Notes: a model not told the origin generated them from the sequence alone. DNA of 64,000 nt from Apodospora peruviana (GCA_033439685.1 JAUEDM010000006.1:3844001-3908000), one strand, 5' to 3'. Numbered from the stretch's first letter, positions 1 through 12,500 are shown. Numbers and translations: made by a program.

Positions 1-754
1 GGAGAACTCGAGGATTCCGCCTGAGTGGTTGCCCAAGATTGTATGTTTTCCCCTCAACTCTCTGCCATGCAAATTCAATGCTAACGAGGGGAATTAGTTC
101 ATCCCCTGCGACGTCGTCTCGCTCATCCTGCAAGCCGCCGGCGGCGCCATCGCGTCCATCAACTCGTCCAAGAACCCGTCGGCGACCAACACGGGAAAAA
201 ACATCATGGTTGCGGGCTTAGCATTCCAGATCGTTGTGCTGGTGGCGTTTTTTGCCGTGGTAGTCGACCTTGGGTTCCGCATCTATCGCCGGCACGGCAC
301 TTTGGGGTCTTACGCCGCGTTCGACCAGAACCCGCAGCTCGTCGCGCTGCGCCACTCCAACTACTTCAGGGGTTTCCTCGCTGCGCTGGTTCTCAGCGCC
401 GTCGCCATCTTTTGGAGGAGCTGTTATCGCGTCGCTGAGCTAAAAGACGGGTTCACGGGCGAGATGATGAAGCACCAGGGGCAGTTCGTCGCCTTCGAGG
501 GGTGCATGATTGTGTTTGCTGTCGTGGTTCTCAACGTGTTCCACCCGGCTTTGGTGTTTGGGGCGCTGATTGATGGGGAGCTTAAAGGGAACGGTACCAG
601 TGTGGGGAGGAAGGGGGCAGAGAAGCTCATGAGCCAGAGCGGCGGCGAGAGTGATTATGAGGAGGTCCCGAACCCCCGTGCTGCGCAGCCGTATGACTCG
701 TACGAGTTTAGGGATATGCGGGTCCAACAGCATGAAGCTGGTCGGCCTGTGTAA
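1..754 (+). CDS. RTA1-like multipass membrane protein (5' partial)
   Basis: This is the 3' part of a fungal RTA1-family gene; the start lies outside the window. Exon 1 ends at 40 after the residues RIPPEWLPKI. An intron at 41-97 (GTATGT..TTAG, branch GCTAAC) separates it from exon 2 (98-754), and the phase is 0. Exon 2 opens with FIPCDVVSLILQAAGG, the hallmark of the RTA1 family, and encodes about three more hydrophobic helices before a charged cytosolic tail. The family is known for 7-TM plasma-membrane proteins linked to lipid translocation and to resistance to toxic compounds such as 7-aminocholesterol. The substrate here cannot be read from sequence. The tail is rich in Gly, Ser and Glu, as is usual in filamentous fungi. 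The assignment is firm; the role is family-based. Confidence 0.85.
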
Positions 755-1164
755 ATGTACTGGTGATTATTATCGGGAGAGAGGGAGGCGTTGAGAGTGG
801 GTTTTTTGTACCTTATTTGGGAAGGACATTTTGGATATATCCATTTGGGATAGAATTGGGACTTACATAATCATGATTGGGACAATAGACGGGCATTGAT
901 GGGTTTCTGGTTTCACATACATGGGGCTTTCCTCACAAAGCTTCTTACAGGCTTTCACGTGTCGCCTCTTCGAACCTGCTTTCCGTGACATTGAAATGTG
1001 CGTCTTCAGCTCCTGAGTCCTCTGTCTGGCTGATGCCGAGTTTGAGATGGTGTGGGTTTCTTGTCTTCACACATCATCCTAGGGCCCATTTCTTGCCCGA
1101 CCATGTAAGCCCAACCAAGCTCCTCGACGAAATCCCGTGTTACCTGCGCCGCGGCGCATTCGGT
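755..1164. other. intergenic, convergent 3' ends
   Basis: This stretch lies between the RTA1-like gene (+) and the small secreted protein gene (-), which converge. I see only UTR-like sequence and no supportable reading frame. Confidence 0.5.
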
Positions 1165-1620
1165 TCACAGAAGGCCACACCTCTCTACCCGCGCGCTGTA
1201 CCACAGAAGAGTGTCGAAGCACTCGCCGGTTACAAGGGCGCTGCGTACGTCGTTACAGTTCTCTCCCTGGTAGATGGCCACTTTTGTTTCGGGTGTCAGT
1301 TTTAGCAGGACAGTACAAGTACCTAGGGACATACATATGCCGCAATATTGAATCAACACCTCGACGTTTTGCCCGGGGAGGTGGAAGCAGCCGCCGATGG
1401 GGATGTCGTACGCGGTGGAGTTATCGACATCGTGGCACCCCCTTTGCTGTCCCGCCGCGTGCGAGCGGATGACGGCCCCGATGATGGGAGTCTCCTTTCT
1501 TGGGGGTTGAGGGGCAACTAGCGTGGAAGCCCTATTGTCGAAAGGGACCTGGTTGACGGGGATTGCGCTGGCGGTACCCAGGATCCATGCGGCAACGGAG
1601 ACGGTCGCGAGAAGTTTCAT
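1165..1620 (-). CDS. small secreted cysteine-rich protein
   Basis: A single-exon frame of 151 residues starts with an ATG at 1620. The N-terminus (MKLLATVSVAAWILGTASA) is a clear signal peptide with an AxA-type cleavage site near residue 19. The mature part of about 130 residues carries eight cysteines, all in the C-terminal two thirds, an even number that suggests four disulfides. No domain is recognised. Size, secretion signal and Cys content match the loose class of fungal small secreted proteins, some of which are effectors, but nothing in the sequence proves such a role. A spliced variant cannot be ruled out. The intact frame and convincing leader make it a likely real gene. Confidence 0.6.
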   Translation of the reverse strand: MKLLATVSVAAWILGTASAIPVNQVPFDNRASTLVAPQPPRKETPIIGAVIRSHAAGQQRGCHDVDNSTAYDIPIGGCFHLPGQNVEVLIQYCGICMSLGTCTVLLKLTPETKVAIYQGENCNDVRSALVTGECFDTLLWYSARVERCGLL

Positions 1621-2318
1621 CTTGCGGTTGGTTAATAGTACTGATTCCTGGCGCGCAGTGGGAGGACGAACTTCAAGCCGGATGCTGTTGTAGGTTAGTA
1701 AGGGGTTATGAGGGATTTGTGAGAGACTTTAACTGCCGATGTGGCTGATCTGTGGGAGCTGAAGACTGCATGCGTGATCCTCAGTTTGGGGGAATTGTGG
1801 CTGGCTTATCTACCAATGATTGAGCTGTAGATTCGAAACGGGACCTTTGGCTACAGTGAGAAAGTACACCTCGTTGAATGATAGATGGGTTGACACTGAT
1901 AAGAATAAAAAAGGACCGAGCCAAGTAGACAGATTCCCTGGTGGTTATAAAAGGTAAATACCTTATATACACGTAGGTCAGATTGTGATCGAAGCCGAAG
2001 CCCGTCTGTTTTTGGTATTATGCAACTCCAATCCTCCACTCCCGCCAACATTGAACCTATACATCCATCTTTGCATACATTGACTTGCGTCAGGCCTTGT
2101 CTCTCGACTTCTTTGCATCCTGTACCAATATAACGATTCGAGATAATGCCCATTGCAACTTGGAGTTCATTACTTCACGTACGTAGGGCGACCTAGATGT
2201 TTTCCGAGCTGCTGAAGATGTTTTCCGAGCTGCTGAAACGTTGTTATGATGGAAAGTTCCAGGGGCAACTCAAAAGGCAACACCCAACACGCGAAAAGGC
2301 ACCTCTTCGAGCGTGATA
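1621..2318. other. intergenic with a 21-bp tandem duplication
   Basis: No gene is supportable here. The one clear structure is a perfect 21-bp head-to-tail duplication, 2196-2216 and 2217-2237, with unit gatgttttccgagctgctgaa. Confidence 0.5.
2196..2237. repeat. 21-bp perfect tandem duplication
   Basis: Two identical 21-bp units lie head to tail at 2196-2216 and 2217-2237. The unit length is a multiple of three, but I find no supported coding frame around it. Confidence 0.8.
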
Positions 2319-2319
2319 T

Positions 2320-2800
2320 GCCCTAGATGAAGACCAAAAAGATTGTCTTCGTCCTAGAGAGGACGAAGGGTTGTTTTCCTGGGGCGAGATTGCAGAGAAA
2401 ATTCCCCGCACGCTGAGAACCGGGACTAAAACATTACAATACTCTACTGTGCTTTGTCATAGTGCCAAGAACAGAGCAGTTATAATTCGGACCCGAACCA
2501 GGCGAAAACACACCAGGAACGAGACGAGTCTCTGGGCTCGTCTGCATCTGATGACGATAGCGAGAGAATGAAGTGGACAAAGATCTTAGGTCATAGGATG
2601 CTGGACGATGGCAACATAGAGTACGATATCTTATGGATTGGTGAGGGCCGTACATCGGAAGCCTCACACTGCAATGATGAGGACGGTGGTCTTGGACACC
2701 TATCTAAGAGGCTGCCCTGGTATGAACCACGGGTGCGGTCGTCAGTGATGACTCTGTGTCGGAGGAAGACTAGTGCAAGGAGGTGTGATGTGATGTGATG
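2320..2800 (+). pseudogene. relic of a SANT/Myb plus chromodomain-like protein
   Basis: Two reading frames carry recognisable pieces. The first (about 2320-2460) reads DEDQ..REDEGLFSWGEIAEKIP..LQYST, which resembles the fungal Myb/SANT pattern (ExDEGLSWxEIAxxFPGR..LQVxYST). The second frame (about 2487-2660) has an acidic linker and then KWTKILGHRM..GNIEYDILWIGEG, which resembles a chromodomain start (EKILxHRxxxGxxEYLVKWxGY). The two are joined only by a frameshift, and no start or complete end is visible. I infer a decayed copy of a SANT-chromo protein, a type often associated with fungal repetitive regions. Both matches are pattern-level recognition, so confidence is moderate. Confidence 0.45.
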
Positions 2801-3519
2801 TTCTAAGCCGCGCGTCATCCAGCTGAACCTTCGCTGGATCAATGATGGATTCTTCGTGTAACAAATGGATACAACTACGGACATATATTCTACGACTGCA
2901 CAGTATATCTCTTCTTCTTTCTCTTCTCGGTTTAGAAGCTTGATCCATAGTGGTAATAAAGTGGGGGAATTTCGGGCCCCCGAGACCAAAAACCGTGAAC
3001 CAATAGGGGTAAATAGGGTGATGTAGGACCGTACCACCGGAATTTTGCGGGGGCAGCGGCAGAATTCAGCATTCGAGAATCAGATATACGGTTCTACAGA
3101 TCGTCGGGCCTTGCACTTTACGAGATATCCATCTCTACCAATCAACAATCAGTATGCTAAGTAGCACGCAGTGCCGACTTGTGGGGTTATATTGTCTTCC
3201 ACATTGTTTGTCAAATTATAGTGGAACCATATTGAGTCCTCCCGGAAACAGTTCAACATCAAGTTCGGACTACGCTAGCTCGGACTGTCATGGATTCGAC
3301 CTAGGTCAAGGTAGTGGTGGCCTGTAGGAACATCGGGACTTGAAGTGTTGCCCGTGTTGCTTTTTATGCTGTAGTCAACAACTTGCCAAATGAAATTACT
3401 TTAGTTATATTTGGCACACATCCCAGTGCTCTGGGACCAGACGTGCCAGGACTTTCCGACCTCCTTGGGATACAACATTCTTCAGTGAGCATTTGCACGC
3501 GCCCACAAATTACAACTTC
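2801..3519. other. intergenic, upstream of FAD oxidase
   Basis: No supportable coding frame. It contains the presumed promoter of the FAD-dependent oxidase. I recognise no element in it. Confidence 0.5.
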
Positions 3520-5523
3520 ATGATGCGTACCTCTTACCTTCTAGGCTTCCTGCTACCACATGCCATCGACGCTGCAGCGTTGAACTTTGCTTACGAGACG
3601 ACGCAGCTGACCGCACAAGAGGCCGGAAACTTCTCGGCAATCTCATTTGGCAATTTCACTTCGTCATACCAGAAGCCGAGATGCAAAGTCCAGCCCGAAG
3701 ATGCGGCCTGGCCTAGCGAGGCACAATGGGCCCGACTCAACGCCACGGTGGGCGGCCACCTCCTGAAGCCGCAGCCAGTGGGAGCGGCGTGCTATCCCGA
3801 CCGCCCGGAATACAACAACGCCACGTGTGCGTACCTCCTCGGCCCCGCAACCGCCACTCGCTTCTTCTTCAATGATCCGCTCACGGCCTTGACGACATGG
3901 GGCGAAGGAGCTACCTGCCTGCAGCTGCGCAACACCACCGGCAGGACCTGTACCCAGGGTGGGTTCCCCGTCTACGTGGTGAATGCGACATCAGTGAGGG
4001 ACATCCAAGCAGCCGTCAATTTTGCGCGGAACCAGAACCTGCGGCTCGTTATCAAAAATACAGGCCATGACTTCATTGCCAAGTCCTCCGGGAAGGGGGC
4101 ATTGAGCGTGTGGACGCACAACCTCAAGGGAATCGAGTTCCTATCGGAGTATACCGTCGGCGAGTACAAGGGCGCTGCTGCTAGGATCAGCGCGGGCCTG
4201 GAGGCGTGGGAGATACACAATGCGATGGTGGAGGCCGGCAACGTGACGGTGGTTACCTCACTCGAGGCTACAGTCGGCAACGGCGGTGGCTGGGCTCTGG
4301 GCGGCGGCCACGGCCCCCTGACGTCGCTGTATGGCCTCGGGGCGGACCAGATTCTATCTCTGAATGTCATCACGGCCGACGGGAGGTTCCTTACCGCCGA
4401 TATGAACCAGAATCAGGACCTGTACTTTGCTCTGAGGGGTGGTGGTGGAGGTAAGTGTCCCCCCTGCTTCAATATTTATGCCTCCTCTGCTACTATGTAA
4501 CTAACCATCAGTCCCACAAAAGGCACATTCGGTATAGTCACCTCCATGGTCGTCAAGGCCTGGCCAAAGGAGACGAGGATCGGTGGCCTCACCTTCTACC
4601 TCACAACCGGGCCAGGCGCGGTAACGATACCCAGCGCTCGAGGATACCCGCCGCCGCCGCCGCTACACGTCGCCGACACCGAAACCTTCTGGAAAGCCTA
4701 CCGCATCTACCTCGGCTTCACCAAGCAGATAGTCGATGCCGGCGGGTTTGGGTTCGGGGATGTGAACCCGCAGGGAAACAAGACCTTCGTGCTTGTGGGA
4801 ACCATGATGCTCCCGGACTATCCACCAGACAAGATCCGCGACTTCTACACCCCTCTGTTCGAGTCTTTCCGCGAGATCGGCGTCAACATACCGAACCCCC
4901 GGCACGCCTACCTTCCCTACGCGCAGCGCGGAACCGGTATAACTCCAACGTCATTCCCCGGCTCGCCCGCGGATCTGCTGTTCATCTCCCGACTGCTACC
5001 CCGTAGCCTGTGGGACGACACGGCCGTCGGCAACGGTACTACCTCGCGCTTGGACGGCGTATCTACAGTAAATCGGCAGAACGCCGAGATGGGGTACCGA
5101 GTCACCCTGCGTGCGTATGGACCGACGGCGCAAGCGGCGGGATACCCAGGCAACACAACGTCGGCCGTGAACCCGGCGATGCGCAACATGGTGATACACT
5201 GCGTCACGTTCAAGCAGGAGCCAGTCGACGTCCTTCCGCCCGACCAGTTCGCCGCCGAACATGCCAAGCTGCGCGGTCGTATCAACGAGCTGGTGCGTCT
5301 GACGCCCGAGAGCGGGAGCTACTTTAATGAGGCCGACATCCTGGAACCCGACTGGCGTACCAGCTTCTGGGGCGAACATTACCCGCGCCTATTGAGCATC
5401 AAGAAGGCCGTGGATCGCTGGGGCTTGTTCTGGGCGCCTACTACGGTCGGGAGTGACGAGTGGAGGGTTGTTACAGCGCAGGGTTTGCCCACGCAGAACG
5501 GGCCGTTGTGTCGGGCTGACTGA
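3520..5523 (+). CDS. secreted FAD-linked oxidase, berberine-bridge type (VAO family)
   Basis: Exons 3520-4450 and 4523-5523 give 643 residues. The 72-bp intron (GTAAGT..AAAAG) splits a Gly codon and rebuilds RGGGGGTFGIVTS; the earlier acceptor at 4511 would give a stop. The start is the ATG at 3520 (MMRTSYLLGFLLPHAIDA), followed by a signal peptide; the codon at 3493 upstream is TTG. The FAD-binding PCMH region shows VIKNTGHDFIAKSSGKG, whose His is the usual covalent flavin site, and GNGGGWALGGGHG. The C-terminus (YFNEAD..EPDWRTSFWGEHYPRLLSIKK) is the berberine-bridge (BBE) segment. Several N-glycosylation sequons are present. Homologues are annotated as isoamyl-alcohol oxidase or as oxidases of secondary metabolism. 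The substrate is unknown, and there is no biosynthetic core gene next to it. Confidence 0.88.
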
Positions 5524-6592
5524 CCTGTGAGGTTAAACATGAAAGCAACGGGGGCTTTCCCAGTCTTGTATCCGTGCATCTGGGATATTTGACTGCCACA
5601 GCCATCTGGAGAGCAAATTTCTTGTGTGGCCGGTACCGAGCTGAAGGGATGCCATCATCCACCACGAAGGTACTATCTCGAACTACAGCGCTGTTGGCGG
5701 CTATATGCTGTCAGATGGAAAGGGTGCCTGTCAGAAAGGAATGCTGAGTATGGTCACCTAGAGGTCAAAGGATCTAGGCAAAGGATTTAGGGAAAATCCA
5801 AGGGACTAGGAAAAGGCCCAAAGGAGCTGGCGCAGCCAGCTCAACCAGGTTGAACTATCAAGACCTACAAGGAGATTTGCCACTATAAACGAGTATATGA
5901 ACTAGGAATCTAGCCTCCCCAGATTCTGGAGAGGAAGAGGATAATCACACAGTTGCAACTCTCATAAACTCCACAGAATCCAGTGTGCAGTACTTCTGAC
6001 ATATGCGAGGATTCAATACTACCTATTATATAGGAGAGTCCGATGCGTGAGGATTCAAAAATAGGGCCGTTATGCGCCAGAGCATGACCGGAATTTGTAC
6101 ACACACCATTCCACGGTAAATATTAGCCGTCGAGTACTTTACAATAGGTTGTGAGATTGCTTTTCATGATATCTTTTGCAATCGGCTGCTAGGGCTTGAG
6201 ACATTATTTACGAGCAATACTTGCTGCTGAGATAAGTAGTTCCAATATGGCTACCAGGAGCTCTGAAAAATCACGAGCTAAACCCTGGTAAAGTACTCGA
6301 TGGCTGCTATTTACTGTGGAATGGCGTGGTCTAGTGATCGCAGAAGCCCTTGATATGTCTGTTTAGATACTTATAGACAATACTTATAGACACAGCTGAA
6401 TCATCCGGCAAAGCTCGTCATTATATCCCTATTAAATCCTCCTGCAATCTTACAATTCCAATTATTACATGATAAGCATCCTATAAGCCTCTCTCGTAAG
6501 GCAATCCTACCACGCAGCGGGCTTGTCCCAAATACCACGACAGATAGAATCCCAAGATAACTACCCTTTCAAACCTCCCGTTAGTGCATTAA
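5524..6592. other. AT-rich intergenic region with inverted-repeat structures
   Basis: No gene is supportable. From about 5880 onward the base composition is visibly AT-rich. Perfect short palindromes lie at 5824-5842 (gagctggc/gccagctc, 3-nt loop) and 5841-5853 (tcaacc/ggttga). A MITE-like inverted-repeat element occupies 6106-6324. A 13-bp near-repeat (tacttatagacaa/c) lies around 6368-6393. Confidence 0.6.
6106..6324. mobile_element. MITE-like element with 37-bp terminal inverted repeats
   Basis: The left arm 6106-6142 begins ccattccacggtaaatatta and the right arm 6288-6324 ends ctatttactgtggaatgg. Reverse-complementing the right arm gives 33 of 37 matches to the left arm. The 145-bp interior has no coding potential. 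Size, terminal inverted repeats, AT-richness and lack of coding fit a miniature inverted-repeat transposable element. I could not find a clear target-site duplication at these exact ends, so the true termini may lie a few bases out. Confidence 0.6.
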
Positions 6593-9500
6593 TCACAGCT
6601 TCTCCAGCTCCGCGTCCGAAATGCAATGTCCTCCAGCGGTGCATCTGTAGCCACCCTGCTCCTTTACCCATTGGAACCCAGCTGGACAGATTCCATGCAA
6701 TTCAAGTTTCTTCTTTCTCTCCTCTTCCTCCCTTCTTCGTCTCTCCTCCTCAACCAAACGCTGGACAATTTTGTCCCTAGCCGCGCCCGCAGCCTTCTTG
6801 GCTTCCGCCTGCAAGCGCCAGTACTCCTCTTCTTGCTCGTCCTCAACCTCCCTGTCCATCTGCAGCTGCTCCCAGACCGCGTCACTTACGCCTGGGTCAC
6901 GATATCCAAACTTGAAACGGCTCGGATCGGCTGGCTTTATTTCCGTTTCATTGTCGTCGTCCGAATCCTCTGGAGTCTCCAATATGGCCTCGTCAGGAGA
7001 AGATTCCGCCTGTGGTTCGGGAGCCGACTGAGTTTGGGTGGCTATCTTTACCGGTGCCTGTGCTGGCGGTTCGGCGGCCTGCACTCGCAATTCGTCGGTC
7101 AGCTGGGCAGCCAGAGAAGACGAGGATTTTGCCGCAGCAGACGTTGCTCGCGACTCGCGCTCATCCAGCATTGCTTGGAGTTCCTCCAACATTATGCCCC
7201 CCGTGAGGGTCAGACGGCCGTTGGCGAGATCATCCTTGCATCGCAGAAGCTTGTTAAAGACCGATTTGGCAATACTCTGCACATCGCGCGCGCTGGCCCA
7301 GTTGTCTTGGACGGCGAGACTGGCAAACCGGTTCACCATGCCCCTACTGAACTCTTTCGATGGATCTTCCAGACATGACAAATCCAGGTCCTTCCCCTTT
7401 GACTGCAGCACGGTCTTCTGCTTTTGGAGCAACTGGTGCAGCAAAAACCCGCACTCGTCAGCATTCAGTGGCCGGAAGTCAATCACAGCCGGGAAACGCG
7501 ATGTCAACCCTGGGTTGATGGACATCAGCCGGTTGATGTCCGCTTCGTAGCCGGCGAGGATGATGATCAACTTTTTGTGGTACTTGGTCTTGGTGACAGA
7601 GTCGACAATCTCATCCATGGCTTCCTTTGCAAAGTTTCCCTCCGCCAGTCGGTACGCTTCGTCGACGAACAAGACCTTGCCCAGAGCTTTATCCAGGAGT
7701 TGCTGGACCTTGGGGCCGGTCTGGCCCACGCACATGCCAATCAGGTCGGTTGCAGAGCACTCTACCACCTCAGCAGTGGCGAGGAAGCCCATGTCATAGA
7801 AGACTTTGCCCATCTTCTTCGCAGTGGTGGTCTTGCCAGTGCCAGGTGGTCCGCGGAACAAGAAGTTGAAGGGGATGTTTTCCGTTGGATCCATGTCGAG
7901 TGCCTTCAAGGTTCGGACTGTGTCTTGGTAGCCCTCCAGAAGTGCCACAGTCTGCTCGCAACCAACGGTGCCCTCAAAGAGCTTCCCGATGTTTGTCTCG
8001 GACCTCTCGGCGCGGTCAAAATCCTCGTCAAAGTCGAGAGCTTCGAGGATGGTGTCAGATTTGGCTTGGCCTTTGGTGAGTCTCTGCTGGTGGCGAGCTT
8101 TGGTTGCGTCGAGGATGTTGTCGATCTCTCCAGCATTGCCAAAGTTGGGACGATTGCGAGCACGTTTCAACATCTCCATGGCAACACCTGCAGCCTGGTC
8201 CGTCACATGGTATCCTTGCTCCCCGAGCTTCTTATCGAAGATGGTTCGAAGCTCGACATCCGAGAAGTCGTCGAACTGAAATGCCGACGACATGGGAAAG
8301 CGACGCTGCAGGCCGGGATTGACATTCTGGAACATGAGCTCCATCTGATCCCTGTAGCCAAGCAGCAAAACGCATCGGTCGTCTCCGGGAACGCTTTGGA
8401 CCTCTGCAACAATGGTGTCAATGACTGCAGTTTTATACGGGTCGGAGCTCGACCCATGACCTCCTCCATACAGTCCGTACGCCTCGTCAATAACCAGGAC
8501 CTTCCCCACGGCCGCTGCGAGGATGCCTTTTGTCTGCTCTTCGGACTGACCCAAGTAACCGCCAACAAAATCAGAGGGGTTTCTCACCACCACCTCACCC
8601 TTGGATAACAGTCCCAACGCGACCAGGATCGCCCCATATAACTTTGCCACAGTTGTCTTCCCCGTTCCCGGATTCCCCACAAAGACTTTGTTCAGTGAAT
8701 ACTCGATGAGAGGTTGTTCCGCAATCTCTCTTTTGTAGTTCTGCTGGATGCTATCGACCAGAGACTGCACCGCCTGCTTGACGGCGCCAAGTCCGATTAA
8801 CTTCTGCAGTTTCTGCCAGGCCTCGCACTTGGTCAGTGCCACGGCTGGTTCGGGCCCGATCAAGTCCTCTTTGGTGAACAGAAAGTCGTTTGTCATCTTC
8901 GAGCCGGCCTTGCGTTCTTTTCTCAACCGATCACCTTGCCGCCGGGAGATAATGTCCAGGGTGTTCTCTACCGTGCGAGCATTGCCGAACCCTTCCTTCC
9001 CGCGCCCACGACCAATCCTTCGAGCGACTATCCTGCAGTACAGACCACGCAGGCCGTCCTCGCAATCCATTGCTTTGTTGTACTTCTTGTTGATCTTGAG
9101 TTCAAGGATCCTGAGAAGTTCGTCGTCGGTGTAATCTGCGAACTTCATCTCAATCGGGAAGCGGCTGGGAATGCCTGGGTTGTGGGAGAAGAGCGACTCC
9201 ATCTGCTTGTTGTAACCGGCAAGCACAAACACGATCTTGCCGGTCCGGTTCTCCACCTCGGCCAGCAGGTAATCGAGGACGGCGCCACCCCCGGCGTTAT
9301 TGCCAGAGGTAAGCTGGTAGGCCTCATCGATGAAGAGCACTCCGCCCCCGTCGTTAAGGATTTCCTCGATGAGCTTTTTGCATCCGGAGACACCGGCATT
9401 CGCGAGGCCAGACCCTGTGGTTTCCTTGAAGCAATTTCCAGGAATCGCACCAACCTCGGTGAGAAATCGGGCGTAGAGTCGCGCAACCGTGGTTTTACCT

Positions 9501-12500
9501 GTTCCGGGATTGCCGAGCATAGAGCAGCCAAAGCGTTGGTTTGTGGAGGCGATCCCCTGCCTCAGAGCAATGTCGACGTTGGACTTGATCGAAAGAAACT
9601 CTTGTTTCACCTCCTCGAGTCCAACCATGGCCACTAACTCATCCATTGGGGCACTTTGCGCGCCTTCGAACTGCTTCAAGTGCTGCCACTCCACACTGGC
9701 CGTGTTGGAGTCAGACATGATGTCCTCGGGATTAGCAGATAGGTCGGTCGCTGGATTCTTTGACCCATGGGATTGTGCCTGAAGTGCCTGTGCGGCCATC
9801 TCTGCCTGACGTTTTTTCTGCTCTTGAATCCTCCTCTGCTGATCGGTCAACGCGGCAAGATCGGCCTTGTGCTGCTCGAGCGTCTTCTTTTGTTCTTCCT
9901 CCTCGGCATGATATCTGTTGATCCGGCGTTGGTGGTCGATTTTATCCTTGAATTCCTGGAGGTTTTTGAGATACGCCTCCTGGCGATGCATCCGCTCTTC
10001 CTCAAGCTTCAAGTCTCGCTTGATCTTTCTCTCTTCCTCTTGGTCTTCCTTGATGCACAATTGACAGTTATCATTTTGTCTCGCACAACGTACTCGACTC
10101 TTGTGCTGCCGCCCGCACACTCTGTCGACGAGTTGGTTACACTCCGTCTTGCTGTGGTCAGTGACTCGGTGGCAACGGAATGAGCACTTGTGGATACCAC
10201 ATTTGATGGTTGCATTACTGTGAAGATCAGTGTCAGAAACCATTACCTACATGGGTGTTAGTGGTAAATAACATACCAAGGTTCTGTGCAGCCTCCATCA
10301 GGACAGCACTTGTCAAAGTCAATCGGCTCCTTCAAGAGAGCGGTCTTTTCGGGATGCTTCTCGCACTTCACGGGAAGTCCGTCGTAGAGATGGCCATGGA
10401 CCTTGAGCAGTTCGAAAAACGGATGCCATGTTGGCCTTCCCTTCTTGCTGCTCATGAATGTGTCCATGTTCCCGATCATGACGAGACAGTTGCGAGCTCT
10501 TGTGATGAGTACGTTGAGCCTCTCTGGAGCGAACATGAAACCGATATCTCCGGACTCGTTGCTACGAGTAAGGGAGACAATCACGATATCACTTTCCTCG
10601 CCTTGGTAATTGTCTAAAACGGGTTAGAAAAAGTTCAACATGGGATGCAGCCAAACATAAACAGAGGCACAACCAAGCATAAACAAGAATACAGCCAAGC
10701 ATAAACAGGGATGTAGCCAAACATAAACAAGGATGCAGCTAAGTATGAACATACCAATAGTCGATAGCCGAAGGGGCTTCTTGTCGAGCTTCGCAGCGGC
10801 TTCTGTCATGAGTCCTGCTCGGATGAATTCCATCTTGTCCATCTCGCTGAGCTCAGGATCATGCTGATTTTTGCGCAAAAGGTCTTGCAACACGCGAATC
10901 TGGCCAAGGTACGGTGTCAATACGACGATCTGTTGGCTCGAGTAACCCTGCTGACCGAAGTACTTCACACAGCGAAGAACAAGCTCAGACTCAAAGAGAT
11001 TTTTCTTGCTCTCCTTCAACCCCGGATCCCGCCGGTCCCTGAGCGCCTTGTCAGATTGCTCTTGTTTGCTGTGGTTGAAGAAAACGACACGATCTCTCAG
11101 ACCGCGAATTTCTGGCCGGTCGCTGGTGTCAGGACCATCGAGAAGATCGGGATACGTGAGCTCGCGAGGGAACCGCGAGATCTCCGTCGCCATTCGGTGT
11201 TGCTTCCTCAATGTCGTGTGTGCCGCGCCTTGCATGATCAGTCGCTCAAAAAGCGAGCGGTTAAGGTCAAAGCCATCACCCTTCTCAACACTCAGCGCGT
11301 AGTTGTTAATCTTGGGACGCAGCTGCTTGTGGTCGCCAATTAGAATGAGCTGCTTTACAGTGGGAGCAAGGCTGGTTAGGATGTGGCTTTCGAGAATCTC
11401 TCCAGCCTCTTCGACAAGGACGACATCCGGTCTGGCCGCCCGGACCAAGCGAGTATACTTGGCCGCCCCAGTGGTTGTGCAGCTAATGACAGTCTTTTGG
11501 AGCAGGGTTTGCCGGTATGCCTCGCTGAACTGGATATCGATCTCCTCCTGGGTGTTGTTGAACTTGGTTGCCAACTTTTGAACTCTCTCCACGAACTCGG
11601 TCATGATGGATCTCTTCCACTCTTCCACATGGCGCTCTCGCTCGGCTCGTGGCATGTCCCAGACAAAGTGGGAGCTGTTGGGAATGGTTTGCGTGAAAAT
11701 GCCTGGGTTCTCCCCTTTGATCCATCGCAGGTACAAGTAATCAGGCCCGACCTTCTTGCCTCCTTTCCCAGTTTGTCTCCATCCCGAGGTGTCAGTCTGA
11801 GTGGGAACCAGCAAAGCGTCATAGAATGGCTGAGCTGAGAATTCCAAATACTCTGAGATGTCTTCCCATGTTATTGACATGTTGCTGTATGCCTGAAATG
11901 CCTTTTTCAGCTCTGTTGATGCAATATGGGCTTTGAGCTTCATATTGTTGATGATATTGCGCGCATCATAAGAGTAACGACAACTACCCCTTTGCTCAGA
12001 GAGAAGGAGCTGGGCAGTCCTGTCGGAGCATTTGCTTTTGGAACCACCAACTCGAGTCATCTTTTCTGAAGAGATTCCGACGTCAAGGAGGTCCTCCTGA
12101 AACTGGTTCAGGGCATGGTTGGTGTAGCTGATGACTAGTATCCTCAAACCTGCCTCATGAAGATATTTCGCAATTTGTGCACCTGCAAAAGACTTGCCAG
12201 TTCCTGTACGTTTGTGTTAGCGAAGTTGTAGTTGAAATGATGGGATATCCGGAATGCTTACCTGGAGGGCCTTGGATCAGAGTGACAGATCTTGTCAAGG
12301 CAAGATGAATGGCCTCCAGCTGGGAAGCGTCGACATGCACCTTCGCCGGGCCTGATGATGGTAGTTCCACAGTTCCATTGGGGCTCATCTCCCTCTTTGC
12401 ACGCTTGAGCCTCTCCGAGATTGAACGCAGAGCCAGGGGTGCGTCCTTGAGTTCGCCGTTCGATGACGTTGGATCCACCAGATACCGGTGCAGTGGCAGG

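Noticed and set aside
3493..3519. Earlier start for the FAD oxidase
   Set aside because: The codon at 3493 is TTG; the ATG at 3520 directly precedes a good signal peptide.
7424..8608. 394-residue open frame antisense to the helicase-AAA gene
   Set aside because: It is the shadow of the conserved AAA+ coding strand; it has no domain, and the opposite frame has three clear Walker motifs.
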